In this document: piece after piece, positions 34,307 through 42,891 of the stretch
Position numbering within the stretch: the stretch's first letter is position 1
Layout of the letters: every line of letters begins with the position of its first letter
DNA from: Gammaproteobacteria bacterium
GTDB lineage: Bacteria; Pseudomonadota; Gammaproteobacteria; Xanthomonadales; Wenzhouxiangellaceae
Reading direction: 5' to 3'
Assembly (NCBI GenBank): GCA_021772975.1
Contig: JAJFKY010000013.1
Span: forward strand, 1-64,000
Length of the DNA: 64,000 nt
The notes under the pieces: model-generated
The model's database searches: none
Told to the model about the DNA's origin: nothing
What the model saw: only the letters and a program-made list of their open reading frames with translations
Translations under genes and position numbers: made by a program

Positions 34307-36312
34307 TGCTGCCGGAACTGGGACAGTTCTGCCTGATACTGGCGCTGCTGCTGGCGTTATGTCTGGCCGTTTGCCCACTGGTTGGCGCTTATAACGGACA
34401 ACTGGCACTGCAGCAGATGGCCCGCCCGCTGGCGTTTGGCATTACCGGTTTTGTCGGCCTGGCTTTTGTGCTGCTGACCAGTGCTTTCATTTCACAGGAT
34501 TTTTCCGTTGCCTACGTGGCGCGCAACAGCAACTCGCTGTTACCGCTGCAATACCGTATTTCCGCGGTATGGGGCGCACATGAGGGCTCGCTGTTGTTAT
34601 GGAGCCTGATTCTGGCGCTGTGGACCACCGCGGTCGCCTGGTTTAATCGCAGCCTGCCGGCCGACTTTGTGGCCCGCGTGCTGGCCGTACTGGGCTGGGT
34701 TGCGGCCGGTTTTCTGCTGTTTATCCTGTTTACTTCCAATCCATTTGACCGGCTGCTGCCGGGTGCGCCGGATGGCGCGGACCTGAACCCGCTGTTACAG
34801 GACCCGGGCCTGATCATTCATCCGCCGATGTTGTACTGCGGTTATGTCGGCTTTGCGGTACCGTTTGCTTTTGCCGTAGCCGCCTTATTGACCGGCCGGG
34901 TCAGCAAGGACTGGGTACGCTGGTGCCGGCCCTGGGCGCTGACCGCCTGGGCGCTGCTGACCGCGGGCATAGCCCTGGGTAGCTGGTGGGCTTATTACGA
35001 GCTTGGCTGGGGTGGCTGGTGGTTCTGGGATCCGGTGGAAAATGCTTCATTTATGCCCTGGCTGGTGGGTACCGCGCTGATCCATTCCCTGGCGGTGACC
35101 GAAAAACGCCAGGCATTTACCAACTGGACGCTGTTAATGGCCATCATGGCTTTCTCATTAAGTCTGCTGGGCACCTTCCTGGTCCGCTCCGGCGTGTTGA
35201 CTTCGGTGCACGCATTTGCCAGCGATCCGGCCCGCGGAGTGTTTATTCTGTGTCTGCTGGCGGTGTTATGTGGCGGCGCACTGACTTTATTTGCCTTGCG
35301 CGCGCACACCATTCAACTGAATACCCGTATCACCGGCTGGTCACGTGAAATTCTGCTGCTGATCAACAACGTGCTGTTCGCGGCCAGTGCCGGAATGGTG
35401 CTGGTGGGGACCCTGGCGCCGCTGCTGGTGGAAGCCATCGGTGGCGGTAAGATTTCAGTAGGTCCGCCCTACTTCGGATTATTGTTCAGCCTGTTAATGA
35501 TTCCGGTGGTGATACTGATGCCTACCGGGCCACTCACGCGCTGGCAAAAAGATAACGTCACCGGCGTCATGCGCCAGCTTGCCCCGGTACTGGGTTTATC
35601 GGTACTGCTCGGGGTGATAGCAGCTGCTACCCTGGGCGGCTGGCAATGGCGTGCACTGATTGGTCTGACCGGGGCTGCCTGGTTGATGCTGGGCAGTGCT
35701 TATTATCTGTTCAGCCGCTGGCGGCAGTCCGCCCGGCTGAACCGTTGGGAACTGGGTATGAGCTGCGCGCACTTCGGCGTCGGCGTGTTTATTGTCGGCG
35801 TCGCATTGGTAGGCGCGCAGGAACTACAGCGTGATGTACGCATGGCTGCCGGCGATCAGGTTGAACTGGGTTCTTACCGGGTCGTCTTTGCCGGCACCCG
35901 TGAGGTCACGGGGCCTAACTATATCAGCCAGCAGGGGTCGTTCCAGGTATTTCAGAATGACCGGGAAGTGGCCGTGCTGGAACCGGAAAAACGCCGCTAT
36001 CAGGCCACTGGCGCGGTGATGACCGAAGCCGCCATTGACCGCGGCTTCACCCGTGATGTGTATATCGCGCTGGGCGAGCCACTGGCCGCGACACAAGCCG
36101 GCGAGACATCCGGAGACTGGAGCGTACGCGTTTATGTGAAACCTTTCGTACGTTGGATATGGTCGGGCGCACTATTTATTCTGATTGGCGCTATACTAGC
36201 AGCCAGCGACCGTCGTTACCGCAGGAACAAAACTTATGCTCAAGCGACTGTTTCCGATCATCAGCTTCATCGGTCTGACCGTGTTGCTGATTATCGGCCT
36301 GAAGCACTCTGA
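34306..36312 (+). CDS. ccmF: Heme lyase subunit CcmF
   Basis: This 668-aa multi-span membrane protein has the WWD domain (YYELGWGGWWFWDPVENASF) and conserved FLVRSGVLTSVHAFASDP. With CcmH and CcmI it attaches heme to apocytochrome c in the periplasm. The C-terminus (after ASDRRYRRNK) continues for about 27 residues that overlap the ccmG coding region by 77 bp. This is longer than usual, and the tail looks like a by-product of the overlap rather than a conserved part. Confidence 0.95.
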   Translation: MLPELGQFCLILALLLALCLAVCPLVGAYNGQLALQQMARPLAFGITGFVGLAFVLLTSAFISQDFSVAYVARNSNSLLPLQYRISAVWGAHEGSLLLWSLILALWTTAVAWFNRSLPADFVARVLAVLGWVAAGFLLFILFTSNPFDRLLPGAPDGADLNPLLQDPGLIIHPPMLYCGYVGFAVPFAFAVAALLTGRVSKDWVRWCRPWALTAWALLTAGIALGSWWAYYELGWGGWWFWDPVENASFMPWLVGTALIHSLAVTEKRQAFTNWTLLMAIMAFSLSLLGTFLVRSGVLTSVHAFASDPARGVFILCLLAVLCGGALTLFALRAHTIQLNTRITGWSREILLLINNVLFAASAGMVLVGTLAPLLVEAIGGGKISVGPPYFGLLFSLLMIPVVILMPTGPLTRWQKDNVTGVMRQLAPVLGLSVLLGVIAAATLGGWQWRALIGLTGAAWLMLGSAYYLFSRWRQSARLNRWELGMSCAHFGVGVFIVGVALVGAQELQRDVRMAAGDQVELGSYRVVFAGTREVTGPNYISQQGSFQVFQNDREVAVLEPEKRRYQATGAVMTEAAIDRGFTRDVYIALGEPLAATQAGETSGDWSVRVYVKPFVRWIWSGALFILIGAILAASDRRYRRNKTYAQATVSDHQLHRSDRVADYRPEAL

Positions 36313-36772
36313 ATATAAAGAGATCATCCCGTCACCGCTGATTGGTCAGCAGGCGCCGGCGTTTGAACTGCCCACGTTGACCGATCACAGGATCGTCAAC
36401 AGCTCCAGCCTGCGCGGCAAACCTTATTTGCTGAACATCTGGGCCAGTTGGTGTCCCGGCTGCCGGGTGGAGCATGAATTAATCACCTCGATTGCTGATC
36501 AGGGCATTATTCCGGTTTATGGACTCAGCTACAAAGATGCCGAACACGATGCCACCCGTTGGCTGGAGCGGTTTGGTAACCCCTATACCGAAGTGCTGGT
36601 CGACCAGGCGGGTAAAGTCGGCATCGATTATGGCGTGTATGGCGCTCCGGAGACTTTTGTGATTGATGCCAAGGGTGTCATCCGGCACAAGCATGTCGGC
36701 CCGCTGGATATCAAAACCTGGGAAAAGGAACTGCTGCCGCTGATCATGACGCTGGATGAGCCACAAAGCTGA
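36236..36772 (+). CDS. ccmG: Thiol:disulfide interchange protein CcmG/DsbE
   Basis: This 178-aa periplasmic thioredoxin-fold protein is anchored by one N-terminal helix. The active site is Cys73-Pro-Gly-Cys76 in WASWCPGCRVEH, and the family acidic insert and cis-Pro region (VYGAPETFVID) are present. It reduces the CXXCH cysteines of apocytochrome c. The start at 36236 has AGGA upstream and lies inside the 3' end of ccmF (77-bp overlap). Confidence 0.93.
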   Translation: MLKRLFPIISFIGLTVLLIIGLKHSEYKEIIPSPLIGQQAPAFELPTLTDHRIVNSSSLRGKPYLLNIWASWCPGCRVEHELITSIADQGIIPVYGLSYKDAEHDATRWLERFGNPYTEVLVDQAGKVGIDYGVYGAPETFVIDAKGVIRHKHVGPLDIKTWEKELLPLIMTLDEPQS

Positions 36773-36856
36773 GTATGGCGTTGCCTGTTTCCCGCCAGAA
36801 TTACCACTAATAGCCCTAGCTGTGCGCAGACTTGGCTTTTTACCGGTCAGGTCTGT

Positions 36857-37336
36857 ATGCTTTGCCTGCCTATGCCAACCCTGACCCATCAATATCAGTG
36901 CGCCTTGCGTGCCTGCCTGCGGCGCATTCTGGCTGTTAGTGTACTGCTGTTGATCACCTGCCCGCTGCTGGCAGTGGATGTATTGGAATTCGAATCGGCG
37001 GCGCAAGCTGAGCGGTTTCGCGATCTGGCCAGTGAAATCCGCTGTCTGGTCTGCCAGAACCAAAGCCTGGCTGATTCCGATGCACCGCTGGCCCAGGATC
37101 TAAGGCGGGAAGTTCTGGAACAGATGCAGGCCGGTCGCAGCGATGCTGAAATCCGTGACTACCTGGTCGCCCGCTACAGTGATTTCGTTTTATACCGGCC
37201 ACGTTTTTCCTCTGTCAATCTGTTGATCTGGTTCGCGCCGCTGCTGATGGTGGCCGCTGGGATGTGGCTGGTGATCAGACAATTACGCCGGCCCGCTGAA
37301 GTGGATGACTCTCAACCAGGCGGAAATCTGGACTGA
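36857..37336 (+). CDS. ccmH: Cytochrome c maturation protein CcmH
   Basis: This 159-aa protein has a signal or anchor segment, then the redox motif Cys63-Cys66 in IRCLVCQNQSLADSDA, followed by LRREVLEQMQAGRSDAEIRD and a C-terminal membrane helix (LLIWFAPLLMVAAGMWLVI). It works with CcmG to reduce apocytochrome c and belongs to the heme lyase complex. It matches the short CcmH form, with the TPR part encoded separately as ccmI. The exact start (36857 or the in-frame ATG at 36872) is uncertain. Confidence 0.92.
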   Translation: MLCLPMPTLTHQYQCALRACLRRILAVSVLLLITCPLLAVDVLEFESAAQAERFRDLASEIRCLVCQNQSLADSDAPLAQDLRREVLEQMQAGRSDAEIRDYLVARYSDFVLYRPRFSSVNLLIWFAPLLMVAAGMWLVIRQLRRPAEVDDSQPGGNLD

Positions 37337-37338
37337 CT

Positions 37339-38514
37339 ATGTGGTTATTTGGATTGCTGGCCGCGCTGCTGATCGCCGCGGCCCTGTTGATTACCCTGCC
37401 GCCGGTATTAAAAACTCCACGGCCTAAAGCGCTGCGTCTGCTGCAACAGGCGCGCGCGGCCGGTATTATCAGCGCGGAAGAATTCGCTGCCAAGCACCAG
37501 CAGCTTGTGGCCGGGCAACCCGCTGCGACCAGACCACCCCGGCTGCTGGCAGTGCTGCTGCTGTTGGCGATACCGGCTGCCACATTATTATTGTATTTTG
37601 AGGTTGGCACCCCGCAGGCGCTGAATGCGGACAACCACAGCCCGGTCAGCGGCGCGGCGGGCGTACAGCAACTGCGGGCCGCACTGGACCAGCATCCCGA
37701 CGACCTCGAGGGCTGGTTATTACTGGGCAATACCCTGGCCGGCCAACAGCGTTACGATGATGCCATTCCCGCCTATCAGCAGGCGCTGAGCCTGATTCCA
37801 GAGACACGCCCTGAACGTGCCGTGGTGATGGCCGATATCGCTGAAGCGATTATTTTCGCCAGCGGCAGCCAGCAGGTGCCGGTCGAAGCACGTCAGTATC
37901 TGCAGCAGGCGGTGGCTATTGACCCGCAACTGCAACGTGGTCTGTGGCTGCTGGGTGTGGTGGCTTTTCAGGATCAGGACTATGCCCAGGCCATCCAGCG
38001 CTGGCAGCAACTGCTGCCGTTACTGGATAACGGCTCAGTCAGCCAATCGGTGCGTGAGCAGATTGCCCAGGCTCAGGCACGCCTGGACGGTGCACCGGCA
38101 GCAGCGCCGGTCAGCGAAGATCCTGCCGGTACCAGCGCCGATAATGTCAGCATCACAGTTGAGGTCGCACTCGCCGACGATCTGCGCAGGCAACTGGAGC
38201 AACAGCCTGGCTCGCCGGTGTTGTTTGTGTTTGCCCGGGTCGCTGGCAGCCAGCAACCGCCGATTGCCATTCAAAGACTGCCATTGGCGACCCTGCCCAT
38301 AACCGTACAGCTCACCGCCGCGGATGCGATGTTGCCCGGCAATTCACTGGCCAGCATCGCCGTTGATACCCCTCTGATAATCACCGCACGGGTCTCATTC
38401 ACTGGCAACGCCATGGCTCAGCCGGGTGACTGGGAAGGCCAGTCGGACACCAGCCTGGCCGAACAGACCGGCGTGCTGCCGCTGGTGATTGACCAGACCA
38501 TCACTAACCCATAG
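37339..38514 (+). CDS. ccmI: Cytochrome c maturation TPR protein CcmI
   Basis: This 391-aa protein has an N-terminal membrane segment (LFGLLAALLIAAALLITL), a short cytosolic loop, a second helix (LLAVLLLLAIPAATLLLYF) and a periplasmic TPR domain (LEGWLLLGNTLAGQQRYDDA, RGLWLLGVVAFQDQDYAQA). The C-terminal CcmI-type beta domain follows (FVFARVAGSQQPPIAI). It presents apocytochrome c to the heme lyase. It is the last gene of the ccm operon, two bases after ccmH. Confidence 0.9.
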   Translation: MWLFGLLAALLIAAALLITLPPVLKTPRPKALRLLQQARAAGIISAEEFAAKHQQLVAGQPAATRPPRLLAVLLLLAIPAATLLLYFEVGTPQALNADNHSPVSGAAGVQQLRAALDQHPDDLEGWLLLGNTLAGQQRYDDAIPAYQQALSLIPETRPERAVVMADIAEAIIFASGSQQVPVEARQYLQQAVAIDPQLQRGLWLLGVVAFQDQDYAQAIQRWQQLLPLLDNGSVSQSVREQIAQAQARLDGAPAAAPVSEDPAGTSADNVSITVEVALADDLRRQLEQQPGSPVLFVFARVAGSQQPPIAIQRLPLATLPITVQLTAADAMLPGNSLASIAVDTPLIITARVSFTGNAMAQPGDWEGQSDTSLAEQTGVLPLVIDQTITNP

Positions 38515-38560
38515 TCGGGTATCGCTTTATTGACAGGATTTTTTTAACAGGAGTTTCCCC

Positions 38561-39463
38561 ATGCACCGCTTAATCACACTTTGCTCAGCCGTCAGCCTGC
38601 TTGTCGGTGGTTCTCAGGCCATCGCCCAGCAACCTGACTTCAGTGACACCCAAATCGAAACCACTAAACTATCTGATACGGTGTATATGCTGATCGGTGC
38701 CGGCGGTAATATTGGTCTGTCTATCGGAGCAGACGGCGCCTATATCATTGATGATCAGTTTGCTCCACTGAGCGATAAAATCCGGGCGGCGATTGCCGAT
38801 ATTTCCGATCAACCGATACGGTTTGTGATCAACACTCACTGGCATAGCGATCATACCGGTGGCAATGAAGTGTTTGGTGAAGCCGGTAGCGTGATCATCG
38901 CGCACGATAACGTCCATCGGCGGATGAGCACTGATCAGGTTATTCAGGCATTCGATGCACAGGTGCCCGCCTCACCCAAAGCGGCATTACCGGTAATAAC
39001 CTTTAACGACCAGCTGAGCCTGCATCTGAACGACGAACCGGTCACGGCCTATCATCAGCGCAATGCACATACCGATGGCGACAGTATTATTCATTTTCCG
39101 GACAGCAATGTTATTCACATGGGCGATACTTTTTTCAACACCGGTTATCCATTTATCGATACCTCCAGCGGTGGCAATATCAACGGCGTGATCGCCGCCA
39201 ATGCATTTGCTCTGACCCTGGCCGACGACAACACCCGGATCATCCCCGGCCATGGCCCTTTGGCTGGCAAAGCTGATCAAGAGGCTTATGTGCACATGCT
39301 GATCCAGGTGCGCAGTCTGGTCAAAGCGCTGGTGGATGAAGGTAAAAGCCTGGAAGAAACCATTGCCGCCAAGCCGACCGCGGAACTGGATGAAAAATGG
39401 GGCGGCGGATTTATTAAACCGGATGCGATCGTGACGTTTGCTTATCAGAGCCTGACACAATAA
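38561..39463 (+). CDS. Periplasmic MBL-fold metallohydrolase
   Basis: This 300-aa protein has a signal peptide (residues 1-22, ending IAQQ) and a metallo-beta-lactamase fold with zinc ligands in NTHWHSDHTGGNEVF, the later His in RNAHTDGDSI, Asp in VIHMGDTFF and His in IIPGHGPLA. Sequence style is that of the SoxH/quinoprotein-relay-like hydrolases rather than class B antibiotic lactamases; the substrate is unknown. It has a good ribosome binding site (AGGAG) and a 46-bp gap after ccmI, so it may be co-transcribed. It converges on the LysR gene with a repeat element between. Confidence 0.8.
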   Translation: MHRLITLCSAVSLLVGGSQAIAQQPDFSDTQIETTKLSDTVYMLIGAGGNIGLSIGADGAYIIDDQFAPLSDKIRAAIADISDQPIRFVINTHWHSDHTGGNEVFGEAGSVIIAHDNVHRRMSTDQVIQAFDAQVPASPKAALPVITFNDQLSLHLNDEPVTAYHQRNAHTDGDSIIHFPDSNVIHMGDTFFNTGYPFIDTSSGGNINGVIAANAFALTLADDNTRIIPGHGPLAGKADQEAYVHMLIQVRSLVKALVDEGKSLEETIAAKPTAELDEKWGGGFIKPDAIVTFAYQSLTQ

Positions 39464-39551
39464 GCGCCATCAAAGAATCTATCGCTCCTATGCTCTGGCA
39501 TGGGGCACACATTTACTCTATGCGGTCAGTCTGAAAACCAGCGGCTACAGC

Positions 39552-39638
39552 TGTCATCCTGAGGGGTCTGCGACGAAGAATCTCCTCAAGCTGGCTGGAT
39601 GCCGCATTGAGATCCTTCGCCTTCGGCTCAGGATGACA
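39552..39638. repeat. Inverted-repeat element between convergent genes
   Basis: TGTCATCCTGAG (39552-39563) and CTCAGGATGACA (39627-39638) are perfect 12-bp inverted arms, with GAAGAATCTCC and GAGATCCTTCG-like motifs inside. The family resembles the repeat copies around rpsT. It fills the gap between the MBL hydrolase and the LysR gene, both of which end here. Confidence 0.65.
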
Positions 39639-39695
39639 CATAAACCGGATACTGATTAATAGCCGCCATGGCGGGAGGCGCTGCGCTTGCCCGTC

Positions 39696-40583
39696 CTATC
39701 GTTGCCTGGTCGCGCATGCTTTTTTAATGACCTTGGCCAACGCCAACACCCCCGGTCCGGCCCGATCTCTATCCGCAAACACCAGAAACATCTGCACCGG
39801 AGTACTTCGGCCCTCTCTGAGCGGCAATATCTTCAAGTCGCCTTTAGCCAGCAGGTCGACAATTAACGGTTCAGGAAAACGCCCGAAACCCAAACCTTGC
39901 TTCACACATTCCAGACTGCGATTAAAGTTGCTCACCGTCCAGCGACGCTCCGAGCCCTGCCAGCCGGCACTGACCGGTTGTGAGCCTTCATCGCGAATTA
40001 CAAACTGACGATGCGCGGCCAGTTCCTGGGCGGTAATACCGGCGTTGAATTGCTGCAACGGGTGTTCTGGATGCGCCACCATAACCAGGTTAATGGCTCT
40101 CAGTGGCTCACCGGTAAAGCCGGGTGGCACTCTTGGCGTGATCGCCAGATCAACTTCGTGGCGCAGCAGTAAGTCATCGGTTCCGCTCAATACGCTTTCA
40201 TGCAGTTGCAGGCGTATGGCATGGCATTGTTGTTCAAATTTGAACAGAATGGCGGATAACCAGGGAGCAGGAAAGATACTTTCCACCGCCAGACCGATCT
40301 CCGCCTCCCAGCCGGCGGCAAAACCACCAGCCAGGCTTTCCAGATCGGCAAACTCGTTAACCAGCCGTTCCGCACGGCGTAACAATGCCTGTCCCTGGGC
40401 CGTCAACTGACTGGTTTTGCCACTCACTGTGATCAGTTCAACTCCGAGCCGCTCCGCTAATTGGCGCAGGGACTGATGCACGGATGAAGGTGTCCGGAAT
40501 AACTGCTCAGCGGCTTTGGCGTAAGTGCCCGCATGGGCAAAGGCGATCAGGCAGCGCCATTGTTCCAGAGTGGTTTTATTCAT
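39696..40583 (-). CDS. LysR-family transcriptional regulator
   Basis: This 295-aa regulator has the N-terminal winged HTH (LEQWRCLIAFAHAGTYAKAA, PSSVHQSLRQLAERLGVELI) and a LysR substrate-binding domain with VDLAITPRVPPGF and NFNRSLECVKQGLGFGRFPE. It is divergent from the pirin gene with a 92-bp AT-rich gap that should hold its operator, so it probably controls itself and the pirin-cytochrome b561-yceI group. The ligand cannot be predicted. Confidence 0.85.
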   Translation of the reverse strand: MNKTTLEQWRCLIAFAHAGTYAKAAEQLFRTPSSVHQSLRQLAERLGVELITVSGKTSQLTAQGQALLRRAERLVNEFADLESLAGGFAAGWEAEIGLAVESIFPAPWLSAILFKFEQQCHAIRLQLHESVLSGTDDLLLRHEVDLAITPRVPPGFTGEPLRAINLVMVAHPEHPLQQFNAGITAQELAAHRQFVIRDEGSQPVSAGWQGSERRWTVSNFNRSLECVKQGLGFGRFPEPLIVDLLAKGDLKILPLREGRSTPVQMFLVFADRDRAGPGVLALAKVIKKACATRQR

Positions 40584-40675
40584 TTTTTCTAAACAAAATA
40601 TCCAGAAATTTCCAATTTTATTTTAGCTCAACCGAATATAAACTGCAGCTATTCGAAGTTACCAAGGCCCTAAAT

Positions 40676-41524
40676 ATGACGATTCAAAAGGTATTTCCAG
40701 CCGTTACCGCGACGGAAGGCGCTGGAGTGCGCATTTTCCGGGCCATTGGTAATCAATATATCCGCCACCTCGATCCCTTTCTGCTGCTCGATCATTTCGA
40801 TAATGCCAACGCGCAGGATTATCTGGCCGGCTTTCCCAGTCACCCGCATCGCGGGTTCATTACCTTCACCTATATGCTGGATGGCCTGATGGAACATCAG
40901 GACAGCATGGGCCATCGCGGTGTGATTGGCCCGGGCGATGCGCAGTGGATGAAGGCCGCACATGGTGTGATTCATTCGGAAATGCCTCAACAGATTGATG
41001 GCCGGATGCGTGGTTTCCAGCTCTGGATCAACCTGCCTGCCAGTGAAAAACTGTCCACACCCGAATATCAGGAGTTGCAGGCGGCGGAATTTCCAGTGGT
41101 TGAGCATATCGGCGCCAGCATTAAAGTACTGGTTGGCCGCTATACCGATGCGGATGGCCAGACAACCACCGGGCCCATCATGGACAGTCATAATTCGGTT
41201 GCTTATCTGGATATCCGCCTGCAGCCCTCGGCAAGCTTCAAGCTGAAGTTAAACGAGGCGCAGGCAGGGTTTGTATTCAATTATGCAGGCCATCTGCGAT
41301 CTTCGGAACATGCGATTCCCGCGCGGAATATTGCTTTGCTGGATACTGGCGAGACAACTGTCCAGGCAGGTCCGGAAGGTGCAAACTTCATCGTAGCAAC
41401 CGGCACCCGGATCGGTGAACCGATTGTGCAGCACGGTCCATTTGTAATGAATACCCGTGAAGAGATCATGCAGGCCATGCAGGATTACCGGGATGGCAAT
41501 CTGACCGGAACCGTTTCCGCATGA
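40676..41524 (+). CDS. Pirin family protein
   Basis: This 282-aa bicupin has the pirin signatures FPSHPHRGFITFTYMLDG, MEHQDSMGH and MKAAHGVIHSE, which carry the metal-binding histidines and glutamate of the N-terminal cupin, and FQLWINLPASEK. Bacterial pirins are iron proteins, some with quercetinase activity. The start at 40676 (MTIQKVFP) replaces a longer frame that would overlap the divergent LysR gene. Its stop overlaps the start of the cytochrome b561 gene (ATGA), so the two are translationally coupled. Confidence 0.88.
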   Translation: MTIQKVFPAVTATEGAGVRIFRAIGNQYIRHLDPFLLLDHFDNANAQDYLAGFPSHPHRGFITFTYMLDGLMEHQDSMGHRGVIGPGDAQWMKAAHGVIHSEMPQQIDGRMRGFQLWINLPASEKLSTPEYQELQAAEFPVVEHIGASIKVLVGRYTDADGQTTTGPIMDSHNSVAYLDIRLQPSASFKLKLNEAQAGFVFNYAGHLRSSEHAIPARNIALLDTGETTVQAGPEGANFIVATGTRIGEPIVQHGPFVMNTREEIMQAMQDYRDGNLTGTVSA

Positions 41525-42102
41525 TCACCCGGTCAGCAAAGTGGATCCGGCACTGGCGCAACCGTCAGCAGCAGTTTGGCTGGTTGGCGATCGCGCTGCA
41601 CTGGAGCAGTGCTGCGCTGGTTATCGCCCTGCTGGCACTGGGGCTGTGGATGGTCGGTTTGAGCTATTACAGCCAATGGTATTATCCCGCGCCCACACTG
41701 CACAAATCGCTGGGCACGCTGTTTGCTCTGTTACTGCTGCTGCGCAGCGGCTGGCGGCTGAGCAGTATCCAGCCGGTGATACATGGGACTGCGCTGGAAC
41801 GTCGGGCCGCTCATCTGAGTCATATATTGATTTACTGGCTGTTGTTTGCGATTACCATCAGTGGTTATCTGATGGTTACCGCAACGGGTTCCGGTATCAG
41901 TGTATTCGGCTGGTTCGAGATTCCCGCCACGCCGCTTCAATCCGCCAACCAGGCGGATGTGGCTGGCTGGTGGCACCGCTGGCTGTGCTATTTACTGATC
42001 GCCCTGCTGGCAACGCATATCGCCGCGGCACTTATACACCAATGGATTAAACGCGATGGCACGCTTAGCCGCATGCTGGGCCGGACTGTTGCCAAAGACT
42101 GA
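41521..42102 (+). CDS. Cytochrome b561 family protein
   Basis: This 193-aa four-helix membrane protein has heme-ligand histidines in IALHWSSAALV, in TLHKSLGTL and in WWHRWLCYLL and LATHIAAALIHQW. Such proteins move electrons between the quinone pool and periplasmic acceptors. The neighbouring yceI gene is its common partner in Proteobacteria. It is translationally coupled to pirin, suggesting an oxidative-stress or redox-related unit under the LysR regulator. Confidence 0.88.
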   Translation: MITRSAKWIRHWRNRQQQFGWLAIALHWSSAALVIALLALGLWMVGLSYYSQWYYPAPTLHKSLGTLFALLLLLRSGWRLSSIQPVIHGTALERRAAHLSHILIYWLLFAITISGYLMVTATGSGISVFGWFEIPATPLQSANQADVAGWWHRWLCYLLIALLATHIAAALIHQWIKRDGTLSRMLGRTVAKD

Positions 42103-42141
42103 CTATTTAGCTACTGATTATTTAACCACCAGGAGAGTTTT

Positions 42142-42726
42142 ATGTTTTTCAAGCGTTCACTAACCGTCGGCCTTTTGGCCGTCACTCTGGCAAGTGCCGG
42201 CAGCAGTGTTTTTGCCGACGACTATGTTATCGATACCAAAGGCATGCACGCCTCAATACAATTCCAGGTCAAACACCTGGGCTACAGCTGGCTGACCGGC
42301 CGCTTCAATGACTTCTCCGGACAGTTCAGCTTTGACCAGGCGAATCCGAGTGCCGCGCAGATTGATGTCAGCATCGACACCACCAGCCTGGACAGCAATC
42401 ATGCCGAACGTGATAAACATCTGCGTAGTGATGATTTTCTGAGCACCGGACAATTTCCGGAAGCCCGTTTTATCAGCACATCGGCCGAACTTGATGCGGA
42501 TGGTAATGGTGTCATCAAAGGTGATTTTACTCTCAAAGGCATTACCCGACCGATCGCGATTACCGTAACCGGTATCGGCGCAGGCAACGACCCCTGGGGC
42601 GGGTATCGCCGCGGCTTCCAGGGCAGCACTGAACTGAAACTCCAGGATTTCGGTATTGACTACGACCTGGGTCCAGCCTCCACGCATGCTTATCTGTCTT
42701 TAAATATCGAAGGTATCCGCCAGTAA
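42142..42726 (+). CDS. YceI family periplasmic protein
   Basis: This 194-aa protein has a signal peptide (ending SSVFA) and the lipocalin-like YceI fold: YVIDTKGMHASIQFQVKHLG, FSFDQANPSAAQIDVSIDTT, DFLSTGQFPEARFIS and TLKGITRPIAI. Members bind polyisoprenoids or ubiquinone-like molecules in a central cavity. It follows the cytochrome b561 gene by 39 bp with ribosome binding site GGAGAG, and a strong terminator ends the unit. Confidence 0.92.
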   Translation: MFFKRSLTVGLLAVTLASAGSSVFADDYVIDTKGMHASIQFQVKHLGYSWLTGRFNDFSGQFSFDQANPSAAQIDVSIDTTSLDSNHAERDKHLRSDDFLSTGQFPEARFISTSAELDADGNGVIKGDFTLKGITRPIAITVTGIGAGNDPWGGYRRGFQGSTELKLQDFGIDYDLGPASTHAYLSLNIEGIRQ

Positions 42727-42746
42727 ACCCTGGCCGTTTAATCAGC

Positions 42747-42775
42747 AAAGCCCGCGTTGCGGGCTTTCATTTTTT
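42747..42775 (+). terminator. Intrinsic terminator after yceI
   Basis: AAAGCCCGC and GCGGGCTTT form a 9-bp stem with a 3-base loop, followed by CATTTTTT, 21 bases after the yceI stop. Confidence 0.9.
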
Positions 42776-42891
42776 CATGCAGTCAGTCAGCACAAACCAG
42801 AATGCTGAAGCAATACCATCAAGAATCCAGCAGTCGATATAGAAACCGGCGGCTTAATGAGTCCAACCATCAAGCCATTATTGCCTGAAGC

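Noticed and set aside
40484-40675. Extended N-terminus of the pirin protein
   Set aside because: It overlaps the divergent LysR gene; the conserved pirin start is at 40676.
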